A stretch of DNA of 64,000 nt. Source: Pseudomonas sp. ANT_H12B. Its GTDB lineage: Bacteria > Pseudomonadota > Gammaproteobacteria > Pseudomonadales > Pseudomonadaceae. Shown here piece after piece: positions 51,048 through 60,143 of this stretch (within the stretch, counting starts at the first letter, position 1; each line of letters opens with the position of its first letter). The translations under genes were made by a program, and so were the position numbers. Location of the stretch: contig NZ_VOBI01000013.1 of the NCBI RefSeq assembly GCF_008369325.1, positions 102,146 through 166,145 of the forward strand, in the 5' to 3' direction. Below the pieces are notes generated by a model. That model had not been told where the DNA came from. It made no database searches and saw only the letters and a list, made by a program, of their open reading frames with translations.

Positions 51048-53209
51048 AAGTCCAAGTCAATGATATTTTTGAACCGGTCACTGAGTTTTCCGTCGTGCCT
51101 GGCATCGTTAGGGTCTTGTATCTCAATGAACGATACGATGCGGTAGTTTTGATCCAATTAACGGACCCGCCACGCCAACCGATTGGTTTGGGCTTGGAAG
51201 AGCTTCGCGGCTCCGTCATAGCAGGCGATACGAAGTCAGCCAAGATTGTTACGCCTGAGTTTCTCTTAGTGCTAGAGGATGACCTGGATGAGAAAAAGAA
51301 GCGGGAAAGGGATGAAAAGTGGAACATCATCGCGCCCCTGATCGACTCAGATTACCCAGGTCAGATATTTGCTCCCGGTGAGATGGGGCGAATGGTGGGC
51401 GCTAGAGCTGTTGAGCTTGGCATGCAGCGCAAGAGTATCTATCGACTTCTGTACCGTTACTGGATCAATGGCCAGGTTCGAAATGCGCTCTTGAAAAACT
51501 ACGCGGGCGTCGGAGTTCCTGAGCGCAAGTATGATCCCGCAAAACCGCCCGGCAGGAAACCACGATACCAAGGTATTGCCGTTTCGCCGACCAAGCTTAT
51601 TGATGCCGTGGATAAGCGCTGTATCCGTGTCGGTTACTCGTTATTCGTGGGGGATAAGACTTCTACGATAACCAGCGCCTATGTCGAGATGCTTAGAAGG
51701 TTCTACACAGCGAAAGACCTTTCGAAAAATCCAGAATCGGGTGGTCGCCTCCTACCCGATTCGGAAATTCCTTCCTTCAGGCAGTTCGATTATTGGGGAA
51801 AGCAATATTTCGACGAAGTTGAAACTGAACGCGGGCGTAAGGGAATGCGCAAGTGGCTAAAAGATTGCCGCCCCCTTTCTGGAACCGTGCGTGACTGGCT
51901 TCGTGGTCCCTGCCATCAGTTTGAGATCGATGCCACCATTGCTGACATTTATCTCGTGAACGGCTACTCCAGGCGGATGCTCATTGGACGGCCGGTGGTG
52001 TACGTCGTCATCGATAGCTTCTCCGGCATGATCGTCGGTCTCTACATCGGGTTGGAGGGGCCGAGCTGGAACGGAGCTAGGCAAGCGCTGTTCAACGCTT
52101 TCACTTCGAAGGTTCAGTTTTGCGCTACCAACGGGGTCACAATCGGTCCCGAGGAATGGGCTTGTCACCACCTCCCACATCACATCTACGCTGATCGAGG
52201 CGAGATGTTGGGGAAAGCAGCTGAAGGTCTTGCTACTGGCCTGAATATCGAGCTGGGAATCGCTCCACCTTACCGGCCAGACTGGAAGTCGATGGTGGAG
52301 AGTCGGTTCGGTATCCTGAACGATTTGACGGGCATCAGGTGGCTACCAGGTGGCGTAGCGGCTAGGGAGAAGGAGCGTGGCGAGCGAGATTACCGACTCG
52401 ACGCGACGCTGAGCATGAAAGAGTTCACTAAGATCATCATCCAGTGCGTCCTTCACTATAACCGCTTCAACCGGCAGCCCGACAGGCTCACTCAAGAGAT
52501 GATGAACGACGGTGTCGACCCGACGCCGGTAGGTATTTGGACTTGGGCGTTGGAAAATGGCCACGTCGAACCAAACAATCATCCCGACGAGCTGGTCTAT
52601 CTCCATTTGCTTCCGCGCGAGCAAGCAACGGTGCAAAAGGGTGGTGTGCTATTCCGAGGGATGCACTATGTCTGTGATGTAGCGATCGAGAACAACTGGT
52701 TTGCGAAAGCCCGTAGCCGCGGGGTTTGGTCTATAGAGTGTTGGTATGATCCAAATTCCGCGGCACATATTTGGATCCGGGGCGACAACAAACAGTTCAT
52801 CCGTTGCGATTTGCGTAAGTCCGATCACAAGTATGCTGATTATCGATCCGATGAAATTTTCGACCTGCTCGAAGCTTACCGCCAGGCTCCACCGGCTCAT
52901 AAACGCGCTGAGTTGGAGAGTCGGATTTCGCTTCTAGAGGAGGTTAATCAAATCGTCAGTGGTGCGATGGCTGAGCGAAAAGAAGAGCCAGTCCCTGCGA
53001 CCAAGGCCGAGATGATTGGAAATATTCGTGAGAACCGCGCTGTTGAACGCCTCAAGGAGCGGGAGACCGCCCATGTGCCAGAGGGTGTGAGGATTGACCC
53101 TCCTGGGCAGAAGGCAGAGACCGCCCCAGAACGCTCGGAGAACTTTGCCGGCCCTCGCAGCGCTCAGGTCATCGATATGCTCAAACGACTCCGCCCAGGA
53201 CAAAACTAA
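51044..53209 (+). CDS. tnsB: TnsB of element C, DDE transposase
   Basis: The 721-aa DDE recombinase has Asp about 295 (QFEIDATIADIYL), Asp about 382 (IYADRGEML) and Glu about 418 (DWKSMVESRFG); the 87/36 spacing compares with 88/35 in Tn7. It aligns along its length with TnsB of B but differs substantially, including the N-terminal DNA-binding region. It should recognise the ACAATAAAGnTTGACAC sites of both C and A. Overlaps tnsC by 1 bp. Confidence 0.95.
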   Translation: MKVQVNDIFEPVTEFSVVPGIVRVLYLNERYDAVVLIQLTDPPRQPIGLGLEELRGSVIAGDTKSAKIVTPEFLLVLEDDLDEKKKRERDEKWNIIAPLIDSDYPGQIFAPGEMGRMVGARAVELGMQRKSIYRLLYRYWINGQVRNALLKNYAGVGVPERKYDPAKPPGRKPRYQGIAVSPTKLIDAVDKRCIRVGYSLFVGDKTSTITSAYVEMLRRFYTAKDLSKNPESGGRLLPDSEIPSFRQFDYWGKQYFDEVETERGRKGMRKWLKDCRPLSGTVRDWLRGPCHQFEIDATIADIYLVNGYSRRMLIGRPVVYVVIDSFSGMIVGLYIGLEGPSWNGARQALFNAFTSKVQFCATNGVTIGPEEWACHHLPHHIYADRGEMLGKAAEGLATGLNIELGIAPPYRPDWKSMVESRFGILNDLTGIRWLPGGVAAREKERGERDYRLDATLSMKEFTKIIIQCVLHYNRFNRQPDRLTQEMMNDGVDPTPVGIWTWALENGHVEPNNHPDELVYLHLLPREQATVQKGGVLFRGMHYVCDVAIENNWFAKARSRGVWSIECWYDPNSAAHIWIRGDNKQFIRCDLRKSDHKYADYRSDEIFDLLEAYRQAPPAHKRAELESRISLLEEVNQIVSGAMAERKEEPVPATKAEMIGNIRENRAVERLKERETAHVPEGVRIDPPGQKAETAPERSENFAGPRSAQVIDMLKRLRPGQN

Positions 53210-54678
53210 TGAAAGGCGCCCAAGTTTTCGCAAGCTACACCAAGCAGGCGATAGCGGACTACGCGGGAAATCCGCTCATCGAAGCGCTGCCACCTATCTT
53301 CTCAGAAGAGGTAGCAATCCAACTGATCTCGAATTTTCCCCGTCCTGTTGATCCAGAAGAGCTCGCCCTTGACCGTTCGACTCGGATCCACTGTATCGAC
53401 CGGTTGAGGACGGTGGTTCAGCCTCTGATTGTCCACATGGATCTGGAGTCCGTATTTTCATTGCTGGTCCGACGAGGGTACGTCGGACGCAACCCGACTT
53501 CTCCAGACACTGTCAGACATCTACACTCGCTTTCGGGTGCACAGCGCTACCACGATGGATTCAAGTCCACTGCCGAAACGTTCAGTCTGGTTGGCCTTAG
53601 TGGCATTGGGAAGTCCACCGCCCTCGAAGCCATTTTGAGTCTCTACCCTCAAACGATCCGACACGAGCGTTATGAAGGAAAGCAGTTCGTTCATACCCAG
53701 ATCACCTGGCTCAAGCTTGACTGCCCCCGAGATGGGTCGCTGGCAGGCTTCTGTCAGCAATTCTTCTATGCGGTCGGGCGAGCGTTAGGTGATGAGGATT
53801 ACTACAAGCGGCATCGGGCTCGGAACATCAATGACTCGTTGCAACAAATGGAGCAGGTTGCGAGTACATTTTTCATCGGCGCTCTGTTGATCGACGAACT
53901 ACAGAACCTGCACCTGGCGAAAACTGGGGGCAAGGACAACATGCTGAATTTCTTCCTCCATCTAGTGAACAACATCGGCATTCCCGTGGTGTTCATCGGG
54001 ACAAATTCGATGATTAGCCTATTTTCGGACGTCATGCGCAACGCACGGCGTTGCTGCGGCGTCGGGGTACTCGAATTTAAACGCTTTGAGAAGGACGATG
54101 ACGAGTGGCGAATGCTCGTTGAAAACCTCTGGAGCTATCAGTGGTACCAGCAGCCGGTCGAACTGACCGAAGAAGTGTTTGATGCGCTGTATGAGCATAC
54201 ACAAGGCGTCACCGACTTTTTGGTGAAGCTTTTGGTGCTCAGTCAGAGGTATGCGATCCAGAGTGGTTCGGAATGCGTTACCGCCGAGACAATCGCGTTG
54301 GTGAGCAACACCAAGATGCAAATATTGAAGCCAGCTTTGTCCGCCCTGCGAAGCCGAGATCCGAAACGGATGCGGCAGTTCGACGATTTGCTTCCGATTG
54401 AAGACCAACTAAGCGACATGATGGCGTTCGATGGTTTGGCTCGGCCGGAGCGACTGGCGTTGCTGCGCAGTGTCATCAGTCGCAGCGACAATAGTGCCCC
54501 AAAGCCTAATGCGGCGCCCGTTAACCCACTCAAATCGCAGCCTCCTTCGGCGGTGGCGGTTGAGACGTCAGAGGCACAGGCGTTAAGTGAAAGTGAAGAC
54601 TCCGTTGAGGCGTTGAAGAGCGCCGGTTGGATAAACAGCGATCTATTTGAGTTCTCTCCGTTGTATCGGAAGGGGTGA
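53209..54678 (+). CDS. tnsC: TnsC of element C
   Basis: The 489-aa AAA+ regulator has Walker A GLSGIGKST (about residue 128), Walker B ALLIDELQNL (about 224) and sensor VFIGTNSMI. The C-terminal region is Ser/Pro/Ala-rich and probably flexible, ending with the conserved SAGWINSD motif. It bridges TnsD to TnsAB. Confidence 0.95.
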   Translation: MKGAQVFASYTKQAIADYAGNPLIEALPPIFSEEVAIQLISNFPRPVDPEELALDRSTRIHCIDRLRTVVQPLIVHMDLESVFSLLVRRGYVGRNPTSPDTVRHLHSLSGAQRYHDGFKSTAETFSLVGLSGIGKSTALEAILSLYPQTIRHERYEGKQFVHTQITWLKLDCPRDGSLAGFCQQFFYAVGRALGDEDYYKRHRARNINDSLQQMEQVASTFFIGALLIDELQNLHLAKTGGKDNMLNFFLHLVNNIGIPVVFIGTNSMISLFSDVMRNARRCCGVGVLEFKRFEKDDDEWRMLVENLWSYQWYQQPVELTEEVFDALYEHTQGVTDFLVKLLVLSQRYAIQSGSECVTAETIALVSNTKMQILKPALSALRSRDPKRMRQFDDLLPIEDQLSDMMAFDGLARPERLALLRSVISRSDNSAPKPNAAPVNPLKSQPPSAVAVETSEAQALSESEDSVEALKSAGWINSDLFEFSPLYRKG

Positions 54679-54693
54679 ATAAAAGGTGACGAA

Positions 54694-56394
54694 ATGGGGC
54701 TCAAATTCCATTTCTTTCCGGCCGTGTTTCACGATGAGACGCTTCACAGCGTCCTTTCAAGATACGCCCGGCTCTGTGGCGTACGTAGCTGCGGAGCCGT
54801 TTTCGATGGAGCGCAGTCCGCAAACTTCTTCTCGCAGAACGTGGCTTTTCCATGTCGACTAGCTGAGCTTGCCAAGGCGCTGCCGTGTGGCACAGGCCTA
54901 TCGCTAGCGGAAGTTATAAAGCGCCATACGCTGCTGCCCTACTACGAGCCTTTTTTGACCCAGCAACAGGTGGACGACGCCAATACCTTGATGGCGGGAA
55001 ACGGCGAGGGGTTGATGCTAAGGTTGGGGTTAATTGCAAGTCGACTCGAGTTCGCTTCGAGAGTGCGATTTTGCTTCGACTGTATCGACCAGGACATGGC
55101 CTGTGTGGGAGCTGCGTACTGGCACCGTGTGCATCAGCTTCCAGGCGTTTTGATCTGTCCCCACCATGGGACCCTGCTGAGGTTCCTTGATTACCGCTGG
55201 TTGAGCCGAAACTCTCGACGAATGCACTTGCCGGACGACGAAGACGTTCAGTCTCACTCCATTTCGTTAGACATCCCTCAAAATCTACAAAGTGCACTGC
55301 GCGAAATAGCGCAGCGTTCGATGCAGGTGCTTGAGACAGATGTTCCTCCACTAGGTCCAGATGCGATTCGCTCAGTGCTTCTGGATAAGGCTATCGCCTT
55401 GGAACTGGCTTCCGGCTCTGGTCGGCTGCATTTAGGCAGATTGGCGCGGCACATGTCTGCGTTCTTTGAGGCTCTTCCCTCCTCAGGGGAGTACTCGATA
55501 CTGAGCAAATCGTCTGCGGATATACCGGCGGCCTGGGTTGTGAAGCTTTTGCGTAAGCCGAGGGGCACCCATCATCCGCTGAAGTTTATCCTGCTGGCCT
55601 GCGCGCTGAAGGTCGACATGGAAAGGATACTGCGGCAGAACGGGTCTATTACCGGGTCGCTTAATCGAACAGGCAACACCGAAACGCCGAGTGAACGCGC
55701 CGTCAACGGACCTCAAACCCATCGGTCAAGCGCCAATGAGTATATGAGTGAGGCATCTGAAGCGATCTGGACGCGGGCGCTCTCGGGGGCTGACGCGAAG
55801 ACCATAGCGTCAGAAACGGGGAACTCGGTTACGTGCGTTTACCGAATGATACGCGCGATTTCGGATGGACCTGGCCGATGGAAAGAGGCCAGGCTTTCGA
55901 AACAGCTGGGTGATAGGAGGAATCGATTTGAAGGTGATTACAGGGCTCGCCTAGCTCATGAGTGTCGAGATTATGTGTGGCTTTATCGAAACGATCGGCA
56001 ATGGCTGTCCGAGCGTACACAAGAGCCAGGTAAAGCCCACAGACCGTGCGGTCAACAGACAGAAAGATTCAAAGATCTCGACCTTAACCTTGCCAACGAA
56101 GTTGTTCAATGCGCTGAAATGTTACGAACGCTTCCAGGTAAACCTGTCCTTATCTCACGGACAAAAATAGGCAGAGAGCTGCATGTGTTATCTAGGTTTG
56201 AAAAGCAGCTCAACAAGCTGCCGCACTGTGCGGCTGCACTGGCAGTCGAATGCGAAACCCTGGATGCATTCCATAGGAGGCGCTTGAGCTGGGCCGGGCG
56301 AAAGCTAAAACTTGAAGGCAAACCAATTACTCAATCATCGCTATATCGAACAGCGTGTATCAGAAAATTCCACACAGGGGTGACTGCATCCTGA
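54694..56394 (+). CDS. tnsD: TnsD (TniQ family) of element C, presumed glmS selector
   Basis: The 566-aa protein has the TniQ start (FFPAVFHDETLHSVLSRYARLCG) and zinc finger CFDCIDQDMACVGAAYWHR...GVLICPHH. An inserted HTH-like segment (ADAKTIASETGNSVTCVYRMIRA, about residue 370) precedes the TnsD-type YVWLYRNDRQWLSE. It is longer than Tn7 TnsD (508 aa). It follows tnsC by 15 bp, so it belongs to the tns operon. Its position and insertion at glmS support the attTn7 role. Confidence 0.9.
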   Translation: MGLKFHFFPAVFHDETLHSVLSRYARLCGVRSCGAVFDGAQSANFFSQNVAFPCRLAELAKALPCGTGLSLAEVIKRHTLLPYYEPFLTQQQVDDANTLMAGNGEGLMLRLGLIASRLEFASRVRFCFDCIDQDMACVGAAYWHRVHQLPGVLICPHHGTLLRFLDYRWLSRNSRRMHLPDDEDVQSHSISLDIPQNLQSALREIAQRSMQVLETDVPPLGPDAIRSVLLDKAIALELASGSGRLHLGRLARHMSAFFEALPSSGEYSILSKSSADIPAAWVVKLLRKPRGTHHPLKFILLACALKVDMERILRQNGSITGSLNRTGNTETPSERAVNGPQTHRSSANEYMSEASEAIWTRALSGADAKTIASETGNSVTCVYRMIRAISDGPGRWKEARLSKQLGDRRNRFEGDYRARLAHECRDYVWLYRNDRQWLSERTQEPGKAHRPCGQQTERFKDLDLNLANEVVQCAEMLRTLPGKPVLISRTKIGRELHVLSRFEKQLNKLPHCAAALAVECETLDAFHRRRLSWAGRKLKLEGKPITQSSLYRTACIRKFHTGVTAS

Positions 56395-56697
56395 TCCGCG
56401 TGTGGATATTGCTCTGTAACGCCGCCGCCACAATCCTCCGTCAATGAGCAATACGTAGATTCGCAGTGTGGATTTCTGGCGGAGCGTGCACAGAAAGTAT
56501 TTATATGTGTTGTGTATTGTATTGTGACCATAGAGTAAAAATGCCTGATTTTTTATAAAAAAGTTGATGGCTGTTCGCTACTGTATGGCATTAAAAAATT
56601 GAAAAATCCTTACCTGGGTACAGGGCAATGTGTGATAAAAGAACGTCATCCACAGGATTTGCGTCCTACAGAACCCACGATAGAAAGTCAGCTACTA
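56395..56697. other. A/T-rich gap before the second tniQ
   Basis: It contains no gene. The sequence becomes A/T-rich (TTTATATGTGTTGTGTATTG near 56500), so an independent promoter for the next gene is plausible. Confidence 0.5.
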
Positions 56698-58359
56698 ATG
56701 TCCAGTATTCTATTTTTTCCAATTTCGATGACAGACGAGACGTTGTTATCTCGCATCACGCGGTATCATTTTTTGTCCGGGAACAAAACCGAGGCAGAAA
56801 CTTTTCGTGATCTTTTTGGCGTTGCACCATTCCAACTATCGATTATACCTAAGCAATTAGAAAATCTTGCGGCTCGATTGCCAGGAATTAAAGAAAGCAA
56901 TTTAGCTGAGTTGCTTGAAATTAACACTACGTTTCCGGCCTACAAACCTTTTATAGGATTATCGAAAGTACCCTCTAAGGGAATGGACCAAGTCTTAGCA
57001 GATGTTGCTCGAGTGCCTAGGCGAGAGGGCACTATGAATAGCAGAGCCAAAATTTGCTTGGCCTGTGTGCAGGCCGACCTCATAGAGTCTGGTTATGCGT
57101 ATTGGCACCGAGCTCATCATGTGCCGGGCGTTACAGCCTGCTGGCGACACGGTGTAGAGCTTCTGCAATCTTGTCCTAATTGTTCTCACCCTTTCTATCG
57201 TAAAAACAAACTGTTACCTGGTTTGACCGATGATTGTGGTTGTGGGTGGAATGCCGTTAAACCTGCGAACCGTTTGCTAGCCTCAAATGAAGAGCGCGAG
57301 TATGCAATTTTTGTAAATGATATTCTGCAACGCAATCTGCCATCGGTGGATTATCAAGTTTTGGCTGCTTGTTATCGGCGTCAAGCAAAGAAGCATGGGT
57401 TTTTTAATGGAAATCTAATGGGCTCTGCTAAATTATTCACCAGTATTCGTGATAAGTTCGGCGATGACATTATTTCGAAAATTGACCTGGCGTATGCTGC
57501 TGGGGTTCGACGTCAATGGATTAGGTTATCGACAACAAGAGGTCAACTCGATATGCCGTTGGCGCGGCACCTTCTAATATCTCTCCATCTTTTTGGTAGT
57601 GCAGAAAAATTTGAGAAATGTTTGGCCGAAGAGTCTCTACTTGTTAGTTCGGAAAACCCGACGGTCCGTCTCAAAGAGAAAGCTTTGCCAGAAAGTAAAA
57701 AAAAAGCTTATCAAGAAAAAATTTCAATAATACTTGAAGTCAAGCCTGGTGTTGGTCTGGACTATCTTTGGGCCAATGCTTATCAAGCGACACGTTGGCT
57801 CAACGAAAACGATAAGGACTGGTTATTGAGTGCTATTACAAGGGACGTAAAGCAGAAAAGTAGTGTCGAATCGGTGGTGAGCGATGAGGACGAAAAATAT
57901 GCAAACATACTTAAGGGCGGCGTGGAGAATTTGTATCGGATTACCCAAAAGCAGGTTCGAGTAAATATCAGTAATATGCTTGCACTTTTGCCGCGAAAAG
58001 TTAGTAGGGAGCGTGCAACTCAAAACTCGTTTCCGTTGGTATCAGAACAACTTGAGCTTCATCTAGAATCTCTTTGGCATTTCCGGTTACGGAGATTCAT
58101 ATGGACGATATCGGAGATCGCGAGGCTGAAGTTACCCCCAAACAGCTCCAGTCTCAAATTATTGACTACGGTGCCTCATGTGGCCCGCCAAGCTCTCATT
58201 AATCACTTCGAGTGGGATTTGGACAGCATGGTCAAGGAAAGTATTGACGGTGAAATGATGCTTAGAAATACCGGCGTATCGCGACAATGGGAAGGGCCGC
58301 CAGGTTATGATATGCCCATGGGGGGGAATGCATACATGGAGATGATCGCGTCCAAGTAG
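56698..58359 (+). CDS. second TniQ/TnsD-like protein of element C
   Basis: The 553-aa protein from ATG 56698 (MSSILFFPISMTDETLLSRITRYHFLSG) carries the TniQ zinc finger CLACVQADLIESGYAYWHRAHHVPG...CWRH plus an extra CPNC...CGC pair. The TnsD-like C-terminal half has LNENDKDWLLSAI and a C-terminal domain ending near GNAYMEMIASK. It is separated from tnsD by 303 bp and is much more A/T-rich. The frame extends upstream to 56599, but the chosen start matches TniQ N-termini. It could target a second attachment site, replacing the missing TnsE pathway. Confidence 0.85.
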   Translation: MSSILFFPISMTDETLLSRITRYHFLSGNKTEAETFRDLFGVAPFQLSIIPKQLENLAARLPGIKESNLAELLEINTTFPAYKPFIGLSKVPSKGMDQVLADVARVPRREGTMNSRAKICLACVQADLIESGYAYWHRAHHVPGVTACWRHGVELLQSCPNCSHPFYRKNKLLPGLTDDCGCGWNAVKPANRLLASNEEREYAIFVNDILQRNLPSVDYQVLAACYRRQAKKHGFFNGNLMGSAKLFTSIRDKFGDDIISKIDLAYAAGVRRQWIRLSTTRGQLDMPLARHLLISLHLFGSAEKFEKCLAEESLLVSSENPTVRLKEKALPESKKKAYQEKISIILEVKPGVGLDYLWANAYQATRWLNENDKDWLLSAITRDVKQKSSVESVVSDEDEKYANILKGGVENLYRITQKQVRVNISNMLALLPRKVSRERATQNSFPLVSEQLELHLESLWHFRLRRFIWTISEIARLKLPPNSSSLKLLTTVPHVARQALINHFEWDLDSMVKESIDGEMMLRNTGVSRQWEGPPGYDMPMGGNAYMEMIASK

Positions 58360-58439
58360 ATATTTTATTGAATATCAGGGTAATGCTCTGGATTCGATGA
58401 TCCCTCAGGCGTGTTTTTTGGGCGGCGAATGTCACTATT

Positions 58440-58716
58440 TATATTGAACTTGCGGCACTTCTACGGGGCATTGGACGTGCACTCTATCAGCGTCTTCAGC
58501 AGACAAGGGTTCTATGCCGCGTACGCCGATATCGCCCCACTCAATGCCACAGACATCGGTATTCCCTGACGCCCCGGCTTCACTCCCATTGGCACCTATC
58601 CCGAACTGGGATTCAAGTATGGGCAATGGCATGACGTCGGTAACTGGCGCAAACCACTCCAGACGGCGACACCACCGATTGAAATTGTGGTGTTCAGTGA
58701 GGCGAGGGATACGTAG
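58440..58716 (+). pseudogene. phosphinothricin-type GNAT acetyltransferase remnant
   Basis: Two frames align to the C-terminal half of PAT/Bar-like acetyltransferases. YIELAALLRGIGRALYQRL comes first; then, after a frameshift, GFYAAYADIAPLNAT, an in-frame TGA, and PGFTPIGTYPELGFKYGQWH followed by DVGNW. The N-terminal half is missing. It marks erosion in the cargo zone. Confidence 0.82.
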
Positions 58717-58926
58717 AGCTGTCGGTCTTGAGAACGTGAGCCCGCGATCAGAGGTATCGCGGGGTGAATCAGACCATAGCGATCGGGCTAAGCATCAGCT
58801 TTCGAGGAGATGAGTCAAATTTTGCGTGCTGTTCATCGGCGTTAAGACCAGGCGCTTTACGCGCAGCTATGCTGATTGGGGTGATTGATTATTCGACTCG
58901 ATTTTTGAAGTGAGTCGGAGGGACGA

Positions 58927-59319
58927 ATGAATCTGGCGGGCCTAGTCGAACTGCTTTCCGGTGGCGAAAGATTACCTGGATGTGAGCTAGCTCATTCAGA
59001 CGCCGTGGCTCTGGTCGGATTTTACTTCCCTGGACGCGCCTATTGCCTAGTCGCTGATTGGACAGTGGTTGATATAGCGGTCTCCCCCCGTCAGTTAAAG
59101 GCCGTTGTGAGAAGAGGAGTCACTCCCACTTTGGTCAACGCTTTATGTGTTATCCACGATAGCAAAGGACGTTTCCCTCGCGGTCATTGGGTAAGAACTT
59201 CATTGGGGGTTTCGTTCACCCATGATTGCCTGTTCGAGACAAAAAACACCGTTTATGTGTTGATGGGACCCGGTCGAAGGGTACGAACAGACTTGGACGT
59301 CGCGCAGAGCCTTTACTGA
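58927..59319 (+). CDS. hypothetical protein (130 aa)
   Basis: ATG 58927 lies behind CGGAGGGACGA, a strong ribosome site. The protein (MNLAGLVELLSGGERLPGCE...VALVGFYFPGRAYCLVADWTVVDIAVSPRQLKAVVRRGV) looks like a compact soluble alpha/beta domain. The family is not recognised with certainty. Pseudomonas accessory regions often carry such small genes. A weak frame follows at 59329-59568 (GTG start), without a good ribosome site; I do not call it. Confidence 0.6.
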   Translation: MNLAGLVELLSGGERLPGCELAHSDAVALVGFYFPGRAYCLVADWTVVDIAVSPRQLKAVVRRGVTPTLVNALCVIHDSKGRFPRGHWVRTSLGVSFTHDCLFETKNTVYVLMGPGRRVRTDLDVAQSLY

Positions 59320-59601
59320 AAGTCACTGGTGCGCAATGTGGCAGTCATCGACGTTCAGCGTTTTAGGTTTCGTCCGCCTCAGCCATCCCTATATTTTTCC
59401 GGTGCTTACCAAGACATAGTGTTGGTCACGTATCAGCAATCGCCCCTAGAACCTGGCTTTAGAGGGGGTGGCCTGTCTACTTCAGAGGAGCCGAGCGGCG
59501 TGCTTGCTATAATTCAAACGAATGGTTCACAGCCCCAGAATCCTCGGCGATGGCGGTTGGTTTTCTAAGGTTAAGCGCAAATTCTAGCGGAGTGGCAACA
59601 C

Positions 59602-59859
59602 ATGACCATGCCCTGCGAGCGTACCCGGAGTATCGTCCAAACAGGCGAGTTCTTGCATGAGCTGTCCAGAGATCAGACCCTCCCAGAATCTGTTCGTCAG
59701 CAGGCAAAACGCCTCCTGCGGCATTACCCAGAACCATGGGTGATCTTTGGGATCGGCTCCTTCGAAGAGTTGCTTCAAACAAAGGATCCGAGCGATCCAA
59801 CGCGAGAGTTCGCGATAGTGGTCCACACTCCCCAGTTGAGCTCCAGCACTGACGGATAA
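59602..59859 (+). CDS. BPSL0761-family small protein (85 aa)
   Basis: MTMPCERTRSIVQTGEFLHE and LPESVRQQAKRLLRHYPEPW match the N-terminal signature I associate with the BPSL0761 family of small proteins, common in beta/gamma-proteobacterial accessory DNA. The function is unknown. The ATG follows GCGGAGTGGCAACAC. Confidence 0.65.
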   Translation: MTMPCERTRSIVQTGEFLHELSRDQTLPESVRQQAKRLLRHYPEPWVIFGIGSFEELLQTKDPSDPTREFAIVVHTPQLSSSTDG

Positions 59860-59982
59860 GGCTGGAAAAACTTCCTCAGACTGAGTCTATGATAGAGACC
59901 ATGGTCTGTGGCAATCCGAGATGGTGCTGTCCGCGCTTCAACGCCCCGACCCTCGTGTTGATGAACGGCATAGTTTATTATG

Positions 59983-59998
59983 CTGTATGTATGTACAG
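59983..59998. promoter_or_regulatory. LexA (SOS) box upstream of ndpA
   Basis: CTGTATGTATGTACAG is a full CTG-N10-CAG site with an alternating T/A-rich centre, close to the consensus CTGTATATATATACAG. It lies 145 bp before the ndpA ATG, in a gene-free 284-bp region. LexA repression of ndpA and the membrane protein is the simplest reading. Confidence 0.75.
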
Positions 59999-60143
59999 TT
60001 AATAGGTTCTTGCGATCTTACTCATTGCCTAAGTGTTGAAGCCCTTAGGCGGTGTCACGTGCCGAGATAAGCCCTGAAGTTTGTTGGGTAAGGTGTTATT
60101 TTCAGTGATTCCATATTGATACTATCGGAACGGAATTCGACCT

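Noticed and set aside
59329..59568. 79-aa frame after the 58927 gene
   Set aside because: GTG start without a ribosome site and no recognisable domain; too weak to call.
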